From: Pseudaeromonas sharmana
Lineage (GTDB): Bacteria; Pseudomonadota; Gammaproteobacteria; Enterobacterales; Aeromonadaceae
Assembly (NCBI RefSeq): GCF_042649925.1
Contig: NZ_JBHSAF010000007.1
Coordinates: forward strand, 62,001 to 126,000
Reading direction: 5' to 3'
DNA: 64,000 bases
Shown in pieces: positions 8,377 to 16,310 of this stretch. The stretch's first letter is position 1; the number at the start of each line of letters is the position of its first letter. Under the pieces are notes generated by a model. The model did no database searches. It was not told where the DNA came from and saw only the letters and a program-made list of their open reading frames with translations. The translations under genes and the position numbers were made by a program.

Positions 8377-9354
8377 ATGCCAACCCCCTCGGATCCAAAA
8401 ATCGCCTCGTCGCTACAACCCGGTACCGGAGAACGTATCGAGCTGATGCAGACGCTGGTCCGCATCGTCGAGGCGGGCAGCCTGTCGGCTGCCGCGGCCC
8501 AGCTCGGCACCAGCCAGCCGACCATTAGCCGCCGCCTGCAACAGCTGGAACGGGCGCTCGGCCTGCGCCTGCTGCAACGCACCACCCACACCATGCGCCT
8601 GACGCAAGATGGCGAACGTTGCTACGAGCGGGCACGGGAGCTGCTAGCTGCATGGGCTCGGTTTGAATCTGAACTCAAGGGCGCACGTGAAGAGCCGGAA
8701 GGGGTGCTCAGAGTGATAGTACCGCACGCCTTCGGCCAGGATCGGCTGATCGCGCCGCTGGCGCGCTACCTGCAACAACACGCCGGCATGGCGGTGGAGT
8801 GGCTGCTGCACGATGACAGGGCGATCCACGACTACATCGCCGCCGGCGTCGACTGCGCGATCCAGGTCGGTGTCGTCACGGACCCGGGATTGGTGGCGTT
8901 GCCGCTGGCCGAGGTCCCCCGTATCGTCGTCGCCGCCCCTTCCCTGCTTGGCGACGGCATGCCTCCCCAGGAGCCGGCCGAGCTGGCTGCATTGCCATGG
9001 CTGGCGCTGCGTACCTACTACCGCACCGAGGTCGAGTTGACGCACGGCGTCAGCGGCAAGCAAAAACGTTTCGCCATCCAGCCACGGTTCAGCACCGACA
9101 GCCTGTATGCGCTACGCAGCGCGGCCATCCAGGGCGTCGGCGTCGCCATTGGTTCGCGCTGGATGATGGCGCCGGCACTGGCGCGCGGTGAACTGGTGCA
9201 GTTGGCGCCGGCGTGGCAGGCCGCGCCGTTACCGGTCAGTCTGGTCTACCCCTACGCCCGCTTCTATCCGGCCCGACTGCGCCGCTTCATCGAGTTGATC
9301 CGCAGCGAGGCCAGCACCCTGTTCGGCGAGATGCCTGGCGCGGACGACGTCTAG
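8377..9354 (+). CDS. LysR-family transcriptional regulator
   Basis: The 325-residue protein has a winged helix-turn-helix at about residues 22-80 (LVRIVEAGSLSAAAAQLG, then SQPTISRRLQQLE) and a LysR substrate-binding domain at about 105-310. The N-terminal 20 residues before the HTH are longer than usual. It belongs to the group that pairs with adjacent transporters. The ligand is unknown. It is divergent from the MFS exporter and likely regulates it and itself. Confidence 0.88.
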   Translation: MPTPSDPKIASSLQPGTGERIELMQTLVRIVEAGSLSAAAAQLGTSQPTISRRLQQLERALGLRLLQRTTHTMRLTQDGERCYERARELLAAWARFESELKGAREEPEGVLRVIVPHAFGQDRLIAPLARYLQQHAGMAVEWLLHDDRAIHDYIAAGVDCAIQVGVVTDPGLVALPLAEVPRIVVAAPSLLGDGMPPQEPAELAALPWLALRTYYRTEVELTHGVSGKQKRFAIQPRFSTDSLYALRSAAIQGVGVAIGSRWMMAPALARGELVQLAPAWQAAPLPVSLVYPYARFYPARLRRFIELIRSEASTLFGEMPGADDV

Positions 9355-9366
9355 ATCGCCTCGCTC

Positions 9367-10290
9367 TCAGGGGGTCAAGCCGAGCCTGACTCGGGCTGCA
9401 TCGACGATCAGCCCCTTGAGCAACTGCAGCGCCGGATCGCGCAGACTATCCTGGCGCCAACCCAGCTCCACCGGATAACTCGGCATCGCCAGCGGACAGG
9501 GCAGGCAGACCAGGGCCCCGCTGCGCGCCAGCGACCGGGCGGCATGGCTCGGCAGCGTGGCGATACAGTCGCTGCCCGGCAGCAGGAACGCCAGCGCAGA
9601 GAAGTGGGTCGTTGAGGCACGGATGTGCCGGCTAAGCCCCAGCTCGGCCAGTGAGGCATCCACCTGGCCGACATGGCCACCGGAGGAGATCAGCAGATGG
9701 TCTCGCCGCAGGAACTCGGCCAGATCCAGCCCCCCGGTCGGCGCCTGCTCGCGGTCGAACAGGCAGGCATAGCCGCCGGTCCCCAGTGCCTGGCGCCCAA
9801 ATGTGGCCGCCACCACACCGCCGGCGGTCAGGCTGAGATCGATCTGCCGGCTGCCGAGCATGTCACCGGCCAGGTGAGCATTGGTCTGCCGCAGGATCAG
9901 CCGCAGCCCTGGCGCTCGCTCGTGCACCCAGCGGATGAGCAGATCGCCGAGCGCCATCTCGTGATCATCGGAGAGGCCGAGCGTCACGGTGCGGCCAGCC
10001 AATTCTGCCGTGGTCGGCAGACTCAGCATCAGACTCTGCCGACATTTGTCGAGGGCGGCGGTGATGATCGGGCGCAGCGCCTCGGCGGTGGCCGTCGGCC
10101 GCAGACCGCGCCCGGTACGCACGAACAGATGATCGCCATACAGGCTACGCAGCCGGGCCAGGGCGGCACTGACCGCAGACTGGGTCAGCCCCAGTCGCAG
10201 CGCGGCACGGCCGGCCCCGCCCTCCTCATACAACGCCTCAAAGACCTTCAACAGGTTTAAATCCAGACGACTGAAATCAATTACATTCAT
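9367..10290 (-). CDS. LysR-family transcriptional regulator (NodD/LeuO-like group)
   Basis: A 307-residue LysR protein starting MNVIDFSRLDLNLLKVFEAL. The HTH (AALRLGLTQSAVSAALARLR) and the FVRTGRGLRPT segment are typical of the NodD/SyrM/LeuO-like subgroup. The effector domain spans about 95-300. I chose the start at 10290, which fits the family N-terminus; a longer frame to 10383 would run into the divergent promoter. It is divergent from the nitrilase gene with a 96-base gap, so it is the probable regulator of that gene. The inducer is unknown. Confidence 0.87.
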   Translation of the reverse strand: MNVIDFSRLDLNLLKVFEALYEEGGAGRAALRLGLTQSAVSAALARLRSLYGDHLFVRTGRGLRPTATAEALRPIITAALDKCRQSLMLSLPTTAELAGRTVTLGLSDDHEMALGDLLIRWVHERAPGLRLILRQTNAHLAGDMLGSRQIDLSLTAGGVVAATFGRQALGTGGYACLFDREQAPTGGLDLAEFLRRDHLLISSGGHVGQVDASLAELGLSRHIRASTTHFSALAFLLPGSDCIATLPSHAARSLARSGALVCLPCPLAMPSYPVELGWRQDSLRDPALQLLKGLIVDAARVRLGLTP

Positions 10291-10386
10291 ATCTGATAGC
10301 CCTGAACCCGTGTTGTTGCATGATCGCGGAGCCGCTATCGTCCTGTAAACCGCTTTTCTCATCCGACAGGCACTCAGGAGCACAAC

Positions 10387-11310
10387 ATGACCCAGACCAC
10401 TCTGGCCGCGCTGCAGATCGGCAGCGATCCGGCAGGCAAAGCGGCCACGCTGGCCAGGATCCTCAGCTATGAACCCCAGATCCGCGATGCCGGCATCGAG
10501 CTGCTGGTGTTACCCGAAGCGTTGCTCGGCGGCTATCCGAAGGGCGAGATCTTCGGTACCCGCCTCGGTTACCGCCTCGCCGAAGGACGTGAGGTGTTCG
10601 AGCGCTATGTTGCCAACGCGCTGACGGTGCCAGGCGCCGAGACCGACGAGCTGGCCGCGCTGGCACAACGCACCGGCAGCCACCTGGTGGTCGGTGTCAT
10701 CGAGCGTGACGGCAATACGCTGTATTGCACAGCTCTCTACTTCTCGCCGGAGAGCGGCTTGTGCGGCAAACACCGCAAACTGATGCCGACCGGCACTGAA
10801 CGCCTGATCTGGGGTCAAGGCGACGGCTCGACGCTAGAGGTGCAGGAGAGTCCGATTGGCCGTTTCGCGGCTGCCATCTGCTGGGAAAACCAAATGCCGC
10901 TGCTGCGTATGGCGATGTATGCCAAGGGCATCGACTTCTGGTGCGCCCCCACCGTCGATGAACGCGAGATCTGGCAGGCCACCATACGTCATATCGCCCA
11001 CGAGGGGCGCCTGTTCGCCATCACCGCCTGTCAGGTGCAGCCATCCCCGGCCGCACTCGGCATCGAGGTGCCGGGCTGGGAAGCAGAACGGCCGCTGATC
11101 CGAGGCAACAGCATGATCGTCGGTCCCTACGGAGATGTGCTGGCCGGTCCGCTGCGTGACGCCGAGGGACTGGTGATCGCACGCGTCGATCGGCAGGAGC
11201 TGATCCGAGCCCGTTATGATCTGGATGTCTGTGGTCATTATGCCCGTCCAGATGTGTTCTCACTCACCGTCGACGAGCGCCCCAAGGTGACGGTGCGTAC
11301 GCTGCGCTGA
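10387..11310 (+). CDS. Nitrilase (carbon-nitrogen hydrolase superfamily)
   Basis: A 307-residue member of nitrilase branch 1. The catalytic triad is complete: Glu44 (LPEALLGGYPKG), Lys131 (KHRKLMPTGTERL) and Cys165 (AAICWENQMPLLR). The CWEN-MPLLR form is the signature of true nitrilases (nitrile to carboxylate plus ammonia), not amidases. The IWGQGDGS segment is also characteristic of this branch. Substrate preference (aliphatic, aromatic or cyanide) cannot be read from sequence. It has AGGAG upstream of the ATG and a divergent LysR regulator. A cupin gene follows from its own promoter. Confidence 0.9.
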   Translation: MTQTTLAALQIGSDPAGKAATLARILSYEPQIRDAGIELLVLPEALLGGYPKGEIFGTRLGYRLAEGREVFERYVANALTVPGAETDELAALAQRTGSHLVVGVIERDGNTLYCTALYFSPESGLCGKHRKLMPTGTERLIWGQGDGSTLEVQESPIGRFAAAICWENQMPLLRMAMYAKGIDFWCAPTVDEREIWQATIRHIAHEGRLFAITACQVQPSPAALGIEVPGWEAERPLIRGNSMIVGPYGDVLAGPLRDAEGLVIARVDRQELIRARYDLDVCGHYARPDVFSLTVDERPKVTVRTLR

Positions 11311-11315
11311 GCGAA

Positions 11316-11343
11316 TTGACGGCGACAGTCACCCCGGTATAGT
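11316..11343 (+). promoter_or_regulatory. Predicted sigma-70 promoter of the cupin gene
   Basis: TTGACG and TATAGT are separated by 16 bases, starting 5 bases after the nitrilase stop and ending 35 bases before the cupin ATG. The match to consensus is strong. Confidence 0.55.
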
Positions 11344-11378
11344 GGTCGTTCACCCTGGCCTGTTACCGGGAGTTCCCC

Positions 11379-11849
11379 ATGACCACCCCCCCTATCGCGG
11401 CACGGCAAATTCCGCCGCACACGGCCCCTAGCCTCTATCCTGCGCCGTTTGCCGAGCGGGTAGCCGGCCGCAGCAAGCACAAGTTGGGGGACTACTTCGG
11501 CCTGACCCGTTTCGGGGTCAACCTGACGACGCTGGCGCCGGGTGCCGAATCGGCGCTGCTGCACCATCACAGCCAGCAGGACGAATTCATCTACATCCTC
11601 GCCGGGATACCAACACTGCGTTATGGCGCGGCGGAATACCTGCTGCAACCCGGTGACTGCATCGGATTTCGAGCCGGCTGCGGGCTCGGCCATCAACTGC
11701 TCAACCGCACAGGGCTAGATGCGACCTATCTCGAAGTCGGCGATCGCAGCCCGGACGATGCGGTCACCTATCCGGAAGACGATCTGGCGTTCATCGCTGC
11801 GGCCGATGGCCGCTGGCAGGTGTTGCACAAGGATGGCCGCCCCTACTGA
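11379..11849 (+). CDS. Cupin-domain protein
   Basis: A 156-residue single-domain cupin. Motif 1 is seen at about residues 58-78 (LHHHSQQDEFIYILAG) and motif 2 at about 95-115 (PGDCIGFRAGCGLGHQLLN). The HHH...E...H set suits binding of a divalent metal. Similar proteins are annotated as transcriptional-regulator-like or isomerase-like cupins of unknown function, so no reaction is proposed. It lies between the nitrilase and the convergent ilvA (13-base gap) and has its own promoter. Confidence 0.8.
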   Translation: MTTPPIAARQIPPHTAPSLYPAPFAERVAGRSKHKLGDYFGLTRFGVNLTTLAPGAESALLHHHSQQDEFIYILAGIPTLRYGAAEYLLQPGDCIGFRAGCGLGHQLLNRTGLDATYLEVGDRSPDDAVTYPEDDLAFIAAADGRWQVLHKDGRPY

Positions 11850-11862
11850 GGCGGCACCATGC

Positions 11863-13095
11863 CTAGAACTGATCGCGCCGCGCCTTGAAACCGCAAGCTT
11901 GCAGACGCTGCATCATCGGTTCCAGATCGGCGGCATCCCGCAGCTCGACGTCAATGGTGACTGCGCTCTCCTTGGCCAGGCTGGCCGCCGCAAAGCGCTC
12001 ATGACGCAACTCGTAAATGTTGCCGCCGTTGTCGGCAATGATGGCCGTAAGCTGGGCCAGGGAACCGGGGCGATCCGGCAGCTCGGCGCGGATCCGCACC
12101 ATGCGGCCGGTGCGGGTAAGATGGCGTTGCAGCACGGCCACCAGCACCCGGGTATCGATGTTGCCGCCGGAGAGCACCACCCCCACCCGCCGGCCGGCGA
12201 ACAGCTCCGGGCGCGCCAGCATGGCGGCAATCCCGGCGGCGCCGGCCCCCTCGCACAAGGTCTTCTCGACCGCGAGCAGCAGGGCGATCGCCTGTTCGAT
12301 CGCCGCCTCGTCGACGACGACGATCTCGTCAACCAGGTCGCTGACCAGGCGTCGCGTCAGCTGACCAGGTTCCAGCACAGCGATCCCTTCAGCCACCGTC
12401 GAGCCAGGTTGTACCGGATAGTGGTAATGGCCCGTTGCCCGCGCCATGCCGGGGTAGAGCGCCGATTGCACACCGATCAGGCGCAAATCGGGACGCTGCG
12501 CCCTGGCCGCCAACGCACAGCCGGCGATCAAGCCGCCACCGCCAATCGGCACAACGAGCGTGTCGAGTGCCGGCTCGGCCTCCAGCATTTCCAGCGCCAG
12601 CGTTCCCTGCCCGGCAATCACGGCTGCATCATCGAACGGGTGGACTATGGTCAGCCCCTCTTCGGCAGCCAGACGCCGCATCTCGGCCGCCGCCTCGGCG
12701 AAGTCGGCTCCGAACAGCACGACGCGTGCGCCGTGTTCCCGTACCCGCTCCACCTTGGTATTCGGCGTCGAGCGTGGCATGACGATCGTCGCCGTGATGC
12801 CATTTTGTGTCGCATGGTATGCCACACCCTGGGCATGGTTACCCGCCGACGCGGCAATGACACCGCGCGCCCGCTCCTCCGGCGTCAGCAGCAGCAACTT
12901 GTTCAACGCGCCGCGCTCCTTGAATGACGCGGTAAATTGCAGGTTCTCGAACTTCAACCAGACAGGGGCCCCAAGCTTCTGCGATAGCGTCTGCGAAAAG
13001 ACAAACGGGGTTTTAACAATCCAGGGCGCAATGCGTTGCGCTGCCTGATGGACATCGTCGACGGTGGGCAGAGGCGGGATCGCAGTGTCGGACAT
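11863..13095 (-). CDS. ilvA: Threonine ammonia-lyase with one ACT domain
   Basis: PLP enzyme that deaminates L-threonine to 2-oxobutanoate. The 410-residue protein has the PLP Lys in ASFKERGALN (about 59), the Gly-rich phosphate loop PIGGGGLIAG (about 188) and a C-terminal ACT domain (about 330-405, RAELPDRPGSLAQL). With one ACT-like domain and 410 residues it matches the catabolic/short type, unlike the 514-residue IlvA of E. coli. Either a biosynthetic isoleucine role or a degradative role is possible. It is a single gene, convergent with the cupin gene. Confidence 0.85.
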   Translation of the reverse strand: MSDTAIPPLPTVDDVHQAAQRIAPWIVKTPFVFSQTLSQKLGAPVWLKFENLQFTASFKERGALNKLLLLTPEERARGVIAASAGNHAQGVAYHATQNGITATIVMPRSTPNTKVERVREHGARVVLFGADFAEAAAEMRRLAAEEGLTIVHPFDDAAVIAGQGTLALEMLEAEPALDTLVVPIGGGGLIAGCALAARAQRPDLRLIGVQSALYPGMARATGHYHYPVQPGSTVAEGIAVLEPGQLTRRLVSDLVDEIVVVDEAAIEQAIALLLAVEKTLCEGAGAAGIAAMLARPELFAGRRVGVVLSGGNIDTRVLVAVLQRHLTRTGRMVRIRAELPDRPGSLAQLTAIIADNGGNIYELRHERFAAASLAKESAVTIDVELRDAADLEPMMQRLQACGFKARRDQF

Positions 13096-13238
13096 GCTAC
13101 TTCCTTATAAAATTCCGATTCGGACACCAGGTGTGGCGCAATACGCCAGATAGTACGCCAAGCTAGCGCTTAATTGCAGGCAATGAGCGGAATTTCCAGC
13201 AGAAGAGAAGAGCACGCAAGGCAGGCGTCAAATGAGAT

Positions 13239-13262
13239 GGAGACCGGCACCAGCCGGCCTCC
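13239..13262 (-). terminator. Hairpin after the nitroreductase gene
   Basis: A stem of 10 pairs (GGAGACCGGC with GCCGGCCTCC, one mismatch) and a 4-base loop lies just beyond the nitroreductase stop on the minus strand. The T tract is weak, so termination is only probable. Confidence 0.45.
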
Positions 13263-13268
13263 ACAAGA

Positions 13269-13916
13269 TTACAGCTGGGTCAGTACCTGTTGCAGTGGCA
13301 GGCGGGACTTTGGCAAGGCGGCATTAAAATCTTCGACGCTGTGATGGCCAACGCTCGCCACCACAACGCTCTTCAGCCCCAGCGCCTCGAGGCCGAGCGC
13401 GGCATCCATCTTCTCCGGGAAAAAACCTTCGATCGGCGTGGCATCCAGATCCATAGCCGCCGCCCCCATCAATAAAAAGCCGAGCGCGATATAGGCCTGG
13501 CGTGCCATCCACTCCTGCTGCTTCTGCGCCGAGGTGCTGTTCAGGCCGACATAGTAGCGACGCGCCGTATCGGCCCCTTTCTGGGCCTCGGCATTGCCAC
13601 CGAAGCGCCCATCCAGCGCCTCCTGTGTCAGCAGTGCCTGCAGGTGGCCATCATCCAGTTCGGTACGGGTGGCGATCACCACCGTCAGCGGGGCGCTGCG
13701 TACCTTGGCCACATTGTGTTCGGTCAAGGCCGGCAGCAGTCGGGCCTTACCCTCTTCCGAGGTCACAAAAAAGAAGTGCCAAGGTTGTGAATTTACAGAT
13801 GAGGGACTGCAGCGCAGTATCGCCTGCAGTTGTAGCAGCTCATCCGCAGTGAGTGGGCGTTGTGGATCATAGGCCTTGCAGGTGTAACGACGGGTCACAA
13901 GTTCAGCAATGTTCAT
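13269..13916 (-). CDS. nfsB: Oxygen-insensitive NAD(P)H nitroreductase / dihydropteridine reductase
   Basis: FMN-dependent reductase of the NfsB/FRase I family, 215 residues (E. coli NfsB 217). The N-terminus MNIAELVTRRYTCKAYDP, the FMN-binding SSVNSQPWHF, and the C-terminal VASVGHHSVEDFN (E. coli VSLGHHSVEDFN) are all family signatures. It reduces nitroaromatics and quinones; the physiological role may be pteridine or quinone reduction. I chose the start at 13916; the frame extends upstream but without homology. Single gene. Confidence 0.88.
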   Translation of the reverse strand: MNIAELVTRRYTCKAYDPQRPLTADELLQLQAILRCSPSSVNSQPWHFFFVTSEEGKARLLPALTEHNVAKVRSAPLTVVIATRTELDDGHLQALLTQEALDGRFGGNAEAQKGADTARRYYVGLNSTSAQKQQEWMARQAYIALGFLLMGAAAMDLDATPIEGFFPEKMDAALGLEALGLKSVVVASVGHHSVEDFNAALPKSRLPLQQVLTQL

Positions 13917-14057
13917 GGATAACATCCTTGGCAGGTCAACAAAGTCAGTGGGCAAACCGGTCATGGCAGCATATTACCCCCGGCCCAGCGCTGTGATAAC
14001 GCCTGTTTTGTGCCATGGAGTGCTGCATCTGCGGCAATAATCCCGGCAAACACAGGT

Positions 14058-14081
14058 AAAAAACCCGGCTTGCGCCGGGTT
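14058..14081 (-). terminator. Rho-independent terminator of prlC
   Basis: Stem AACCCGGC/GCCGGGTT with a TTGC loop, followed on the minus strand by a run of T, 17 bases beyond the prlC stop. Confidence 0.88.
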
Positions 14082-14098
14082 AGGTGAGATTCGCCGCT

Positions 14099-16141
14099 TT
14101 ATCCGGTTATGCCGCTGTGCCGCAGCAACGCATCAATGCTCGGTTCACGGCCCCGGAACGCCCGGAACAGCTCCATCGGGGAGCGGGAGCCGCCCTTTTC
14201 CAGGACATGATGCAGGAAGTCGGCCCCGGTCTGGGCATTGAAAATGCCTTCTTCCTCAAACCGCGAGAATGCATCGGCAGACAGAACTTCGGCCCACTTA
14301 TAGCTGTAGTAACCGGCGGCATAGCCGCCGGCAAAGATGTGGGAGAAGCTGTGCTGGAAGCGGTTAAAAGCGGGCGGCGGGAACACCGAGATCTCGGCAC
14401 GCACCGCATCCAGCACCTGCTGCACCTGAGCCCCCTGCTTCGGGTCATAACCATGATGCAGGCGGAAGTCGAACAGCGAGAACTCCAGCTGACGCAACAT
14501 CTGCATCGCCGACTGGAAGTTCTTTGCCGCCAGCAGGCGTTCCAGCTCGGCTTGTGGCAGCGGCTCGCCGGTTTCGACATGCCCCGACAGGAATGCCAGT
14601 GCCTCCGGCTCCCAGCACCAGTTCTCCATGAACTGGCTCGGCAGCTCGACGGCATCCCAAGGCACACCGTGGATCCCGGCCACGCCGGCGACGTCGATCT
14701 GGGTCAGCATGTGGTGCAGACCGTGACCGAATTCGTGGAACAGCGTGACCACCTCGTCATGGGTAAACAGCGCCGGCTTGTCACCGACCGGGCCGTTGAA
14801 GTTGCAGGTCAGATAGGCAACCGGCCGTTGCAGTTCGCCATCCTGCCGGAAGCGACGTCCCAGACAATCATCCATCCAGGCCCCGCCGCGCTTGTGTGGG
14901 CGGGCATACAGGTCGAGATAGAAGCTGCCTCGCAACTCACCATCCGCATCATAGATATCGTAGAAACGCACATCCGGATGCCAGATTTCCACGGCCAGCC
15001 GTTGCTGGATCCGCAGGCCAAACAGCCGACGCACCGTCTCGAACAGGCCTTGCAGCACGCGCGGCGCCGGGAAGTAGGGGCGCAACGCCTCATCGGAGAT
15101 CGCATAGCGATGCTGCTTCAACTTTTCGGCATAGTAAGTCAGATCCCAGGCTTGCAGATCCTCGGCAGCAAATTCGCTGCGCGCGAACTCGCGCACTTCG
15201 GCCAGATCGCGTTCGGCCTGTGGTCGTGACCGCTTGGCCAGATCCTCGAGGAAGCCGAGCACCTGCTGCGGCGTTTCCGCCATCTTGGTCGCCAGTGAAT
15301 AGTCGGCATAGCTGGCAAAGCCCAGCAGTTGCGCCAACTCGTGACGCAGCGCCAGCGTCTCTGCCATCAGCGGACCATTGTCCCATTGCCCGGCATTGGG
15401 CCCGACTTCCGAGGCGCGTGTCACATAGGCGGTATAGAGCTCTTCGCGCAGCGCCCGGCTGTCGGCATACATCAGGACCGGCAAGTAAGAGGGAATATCC
15501 AGCGTAAACAGCCACCCCTCCAGCTCACGGCTCTGTGCCAGCTGACGCGCCGCCGCCTTCGCCGATTCCGGCAATCCGGCCAGCTCGCTTTCGTCGGTGA
15601 CGAGCTTGTGCCAGGCAAGGGTGGCATCCATCACCTGATTGCTGAAATTGGACGCCAGCTCGGAGAGGCGGGAGACGATCTCGCCGTAACGCTGTTGCTG
15701 CTCGGCCGGCAACGCGATCCCGGACAGGCGGAAATCGCGCAAGGTGTTCTCGATCTGCTTGCGCTGGGCGCCACTCAAGCGCGAGAACTCGTCGCTTTCT
15801 GCCAGCGAACGGAATGCCTGATAGAGTTCGGCATGCTGACCAACAAACGTCTGGTATTCGGAGAGCAGCGGCAGGCAGCCATCATGGGCCTCGCGCAGTT
15901 CGGCCGAATTGAGCACCGAATTCAGGTGCGACACCGGCGACCAGATGCGTGACAGGCGATCGTCCACCTCTTCCAGTGGCGCCACCAGATTATCCCAGGT
16001 GTAAGGCTCCTGCAGTTTCAAGACATCGACGATGCGTTGTTTGCAATCGGCGATCGCCTGTTCGATGGCAGGACGGACATGCTCGGGTTGGATCTGACTG
16101 AACGGCGGCAGCCCTTCCATCGACAACAGCGGATTTGGCAT
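14099..16141 (-). CDS. prlC: Oligopeptidase A
   Basis: Cytoplasmic M3-family zinc metallopeptidase that degrades short peptides and signal-peptide fragments. With the start at 16141 (GAGGAG nine bases upstream) it is 680 residues, the same length as E. coli PrlC, and begins MPNPLLSMEGLPPFSQI. The zinc motif HEFGHGLHHML is at about residue 468, with the downstream Glu ligand in the FMENWCWEPE segment. The family-typical C-terminal GYAAGYYSYKWAEVL is present. A longer N-terminal frame runs into the divergent promoter and was rejected. Divergent from the histidine kinase. Confidence 0.93.
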   Translation of the reverse strand: MPNPLLSMEGLPPFSQIQPEHVRPAIEQAIADCKQRIVDVLKLQEPYTWDNLVAPLEEVDDRLSRIWSPVSHLNSVLNSAELREAHDGCLPLLSEYQTFVGQHAELYQAFRSLAESDEFSRLSGAQRKQIENTLRDFRLSGIALPAEQQQRYGEIVSRLSELASNFSNQVMDATLAWHKLVTDESELAGLPESAKAAARQLAQSRELEGWLFTLDIPSYLPVLMYADSRALREELYTAYVTRASEVGPNAGQWDNGPLMAETLALRHELAQLLGFASYADYSLATKMAETPQQVLGFLEDLAKRSRPQAERDLAEVREFARSEFAAEDLQAWDLTYYAEKLKQHRYAISDEALRPYFPAPRVLQGLFETVRRLFGLRIQQRLAVEIWHPDVRFYDIYDADGELRGSFYLDLYARPHKRGGAWMDDCLGRRFRQDGELQRPVAYLTCNFNGPVGDKPALFTHDEVVTLFHEFGHGLHHMLTQIDVAGVAGIHGVPWDAVELPSQFMENWCWEPEALAFLSGHVETGEPLPQAELERLLAAKNFQSAMQMLRQLEFSLFDFRLHHGYDPKQGAQVQQVLDAVRAEISVFPPPAFNRFQHSFSHIFAGGYAAGYYSYKWAEVLSADAFSRFEEEGIFNAQTGADFLHHVLEKGGSRSPMELFRAFRGREPSIDALLRHSGITG

Positions 16142-16310
16142 TGGCAACAACTCCTCGACCTTCGTGGGGTAACTCACGGACAAAAGTGCATAATGCCCTA
16201 AGATGTAGGTAGGAAGAGTAATTATCAAGCCCGAAACGCTTGTCGCTCCGAGTCGGGAAGATAAACTCATCACAAGGAACCGTCGATTTCGTCAACCAGA
16301 CAGGAAGGCC

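Noticed and set aside
14084..15229. 381-codon open frame antisense to prlC
   Set aside because: It lies wholly within prlC, has low-complexity, Gln/His/Arg-rich sequence and no binding site; it is a shadow of the coding strand.
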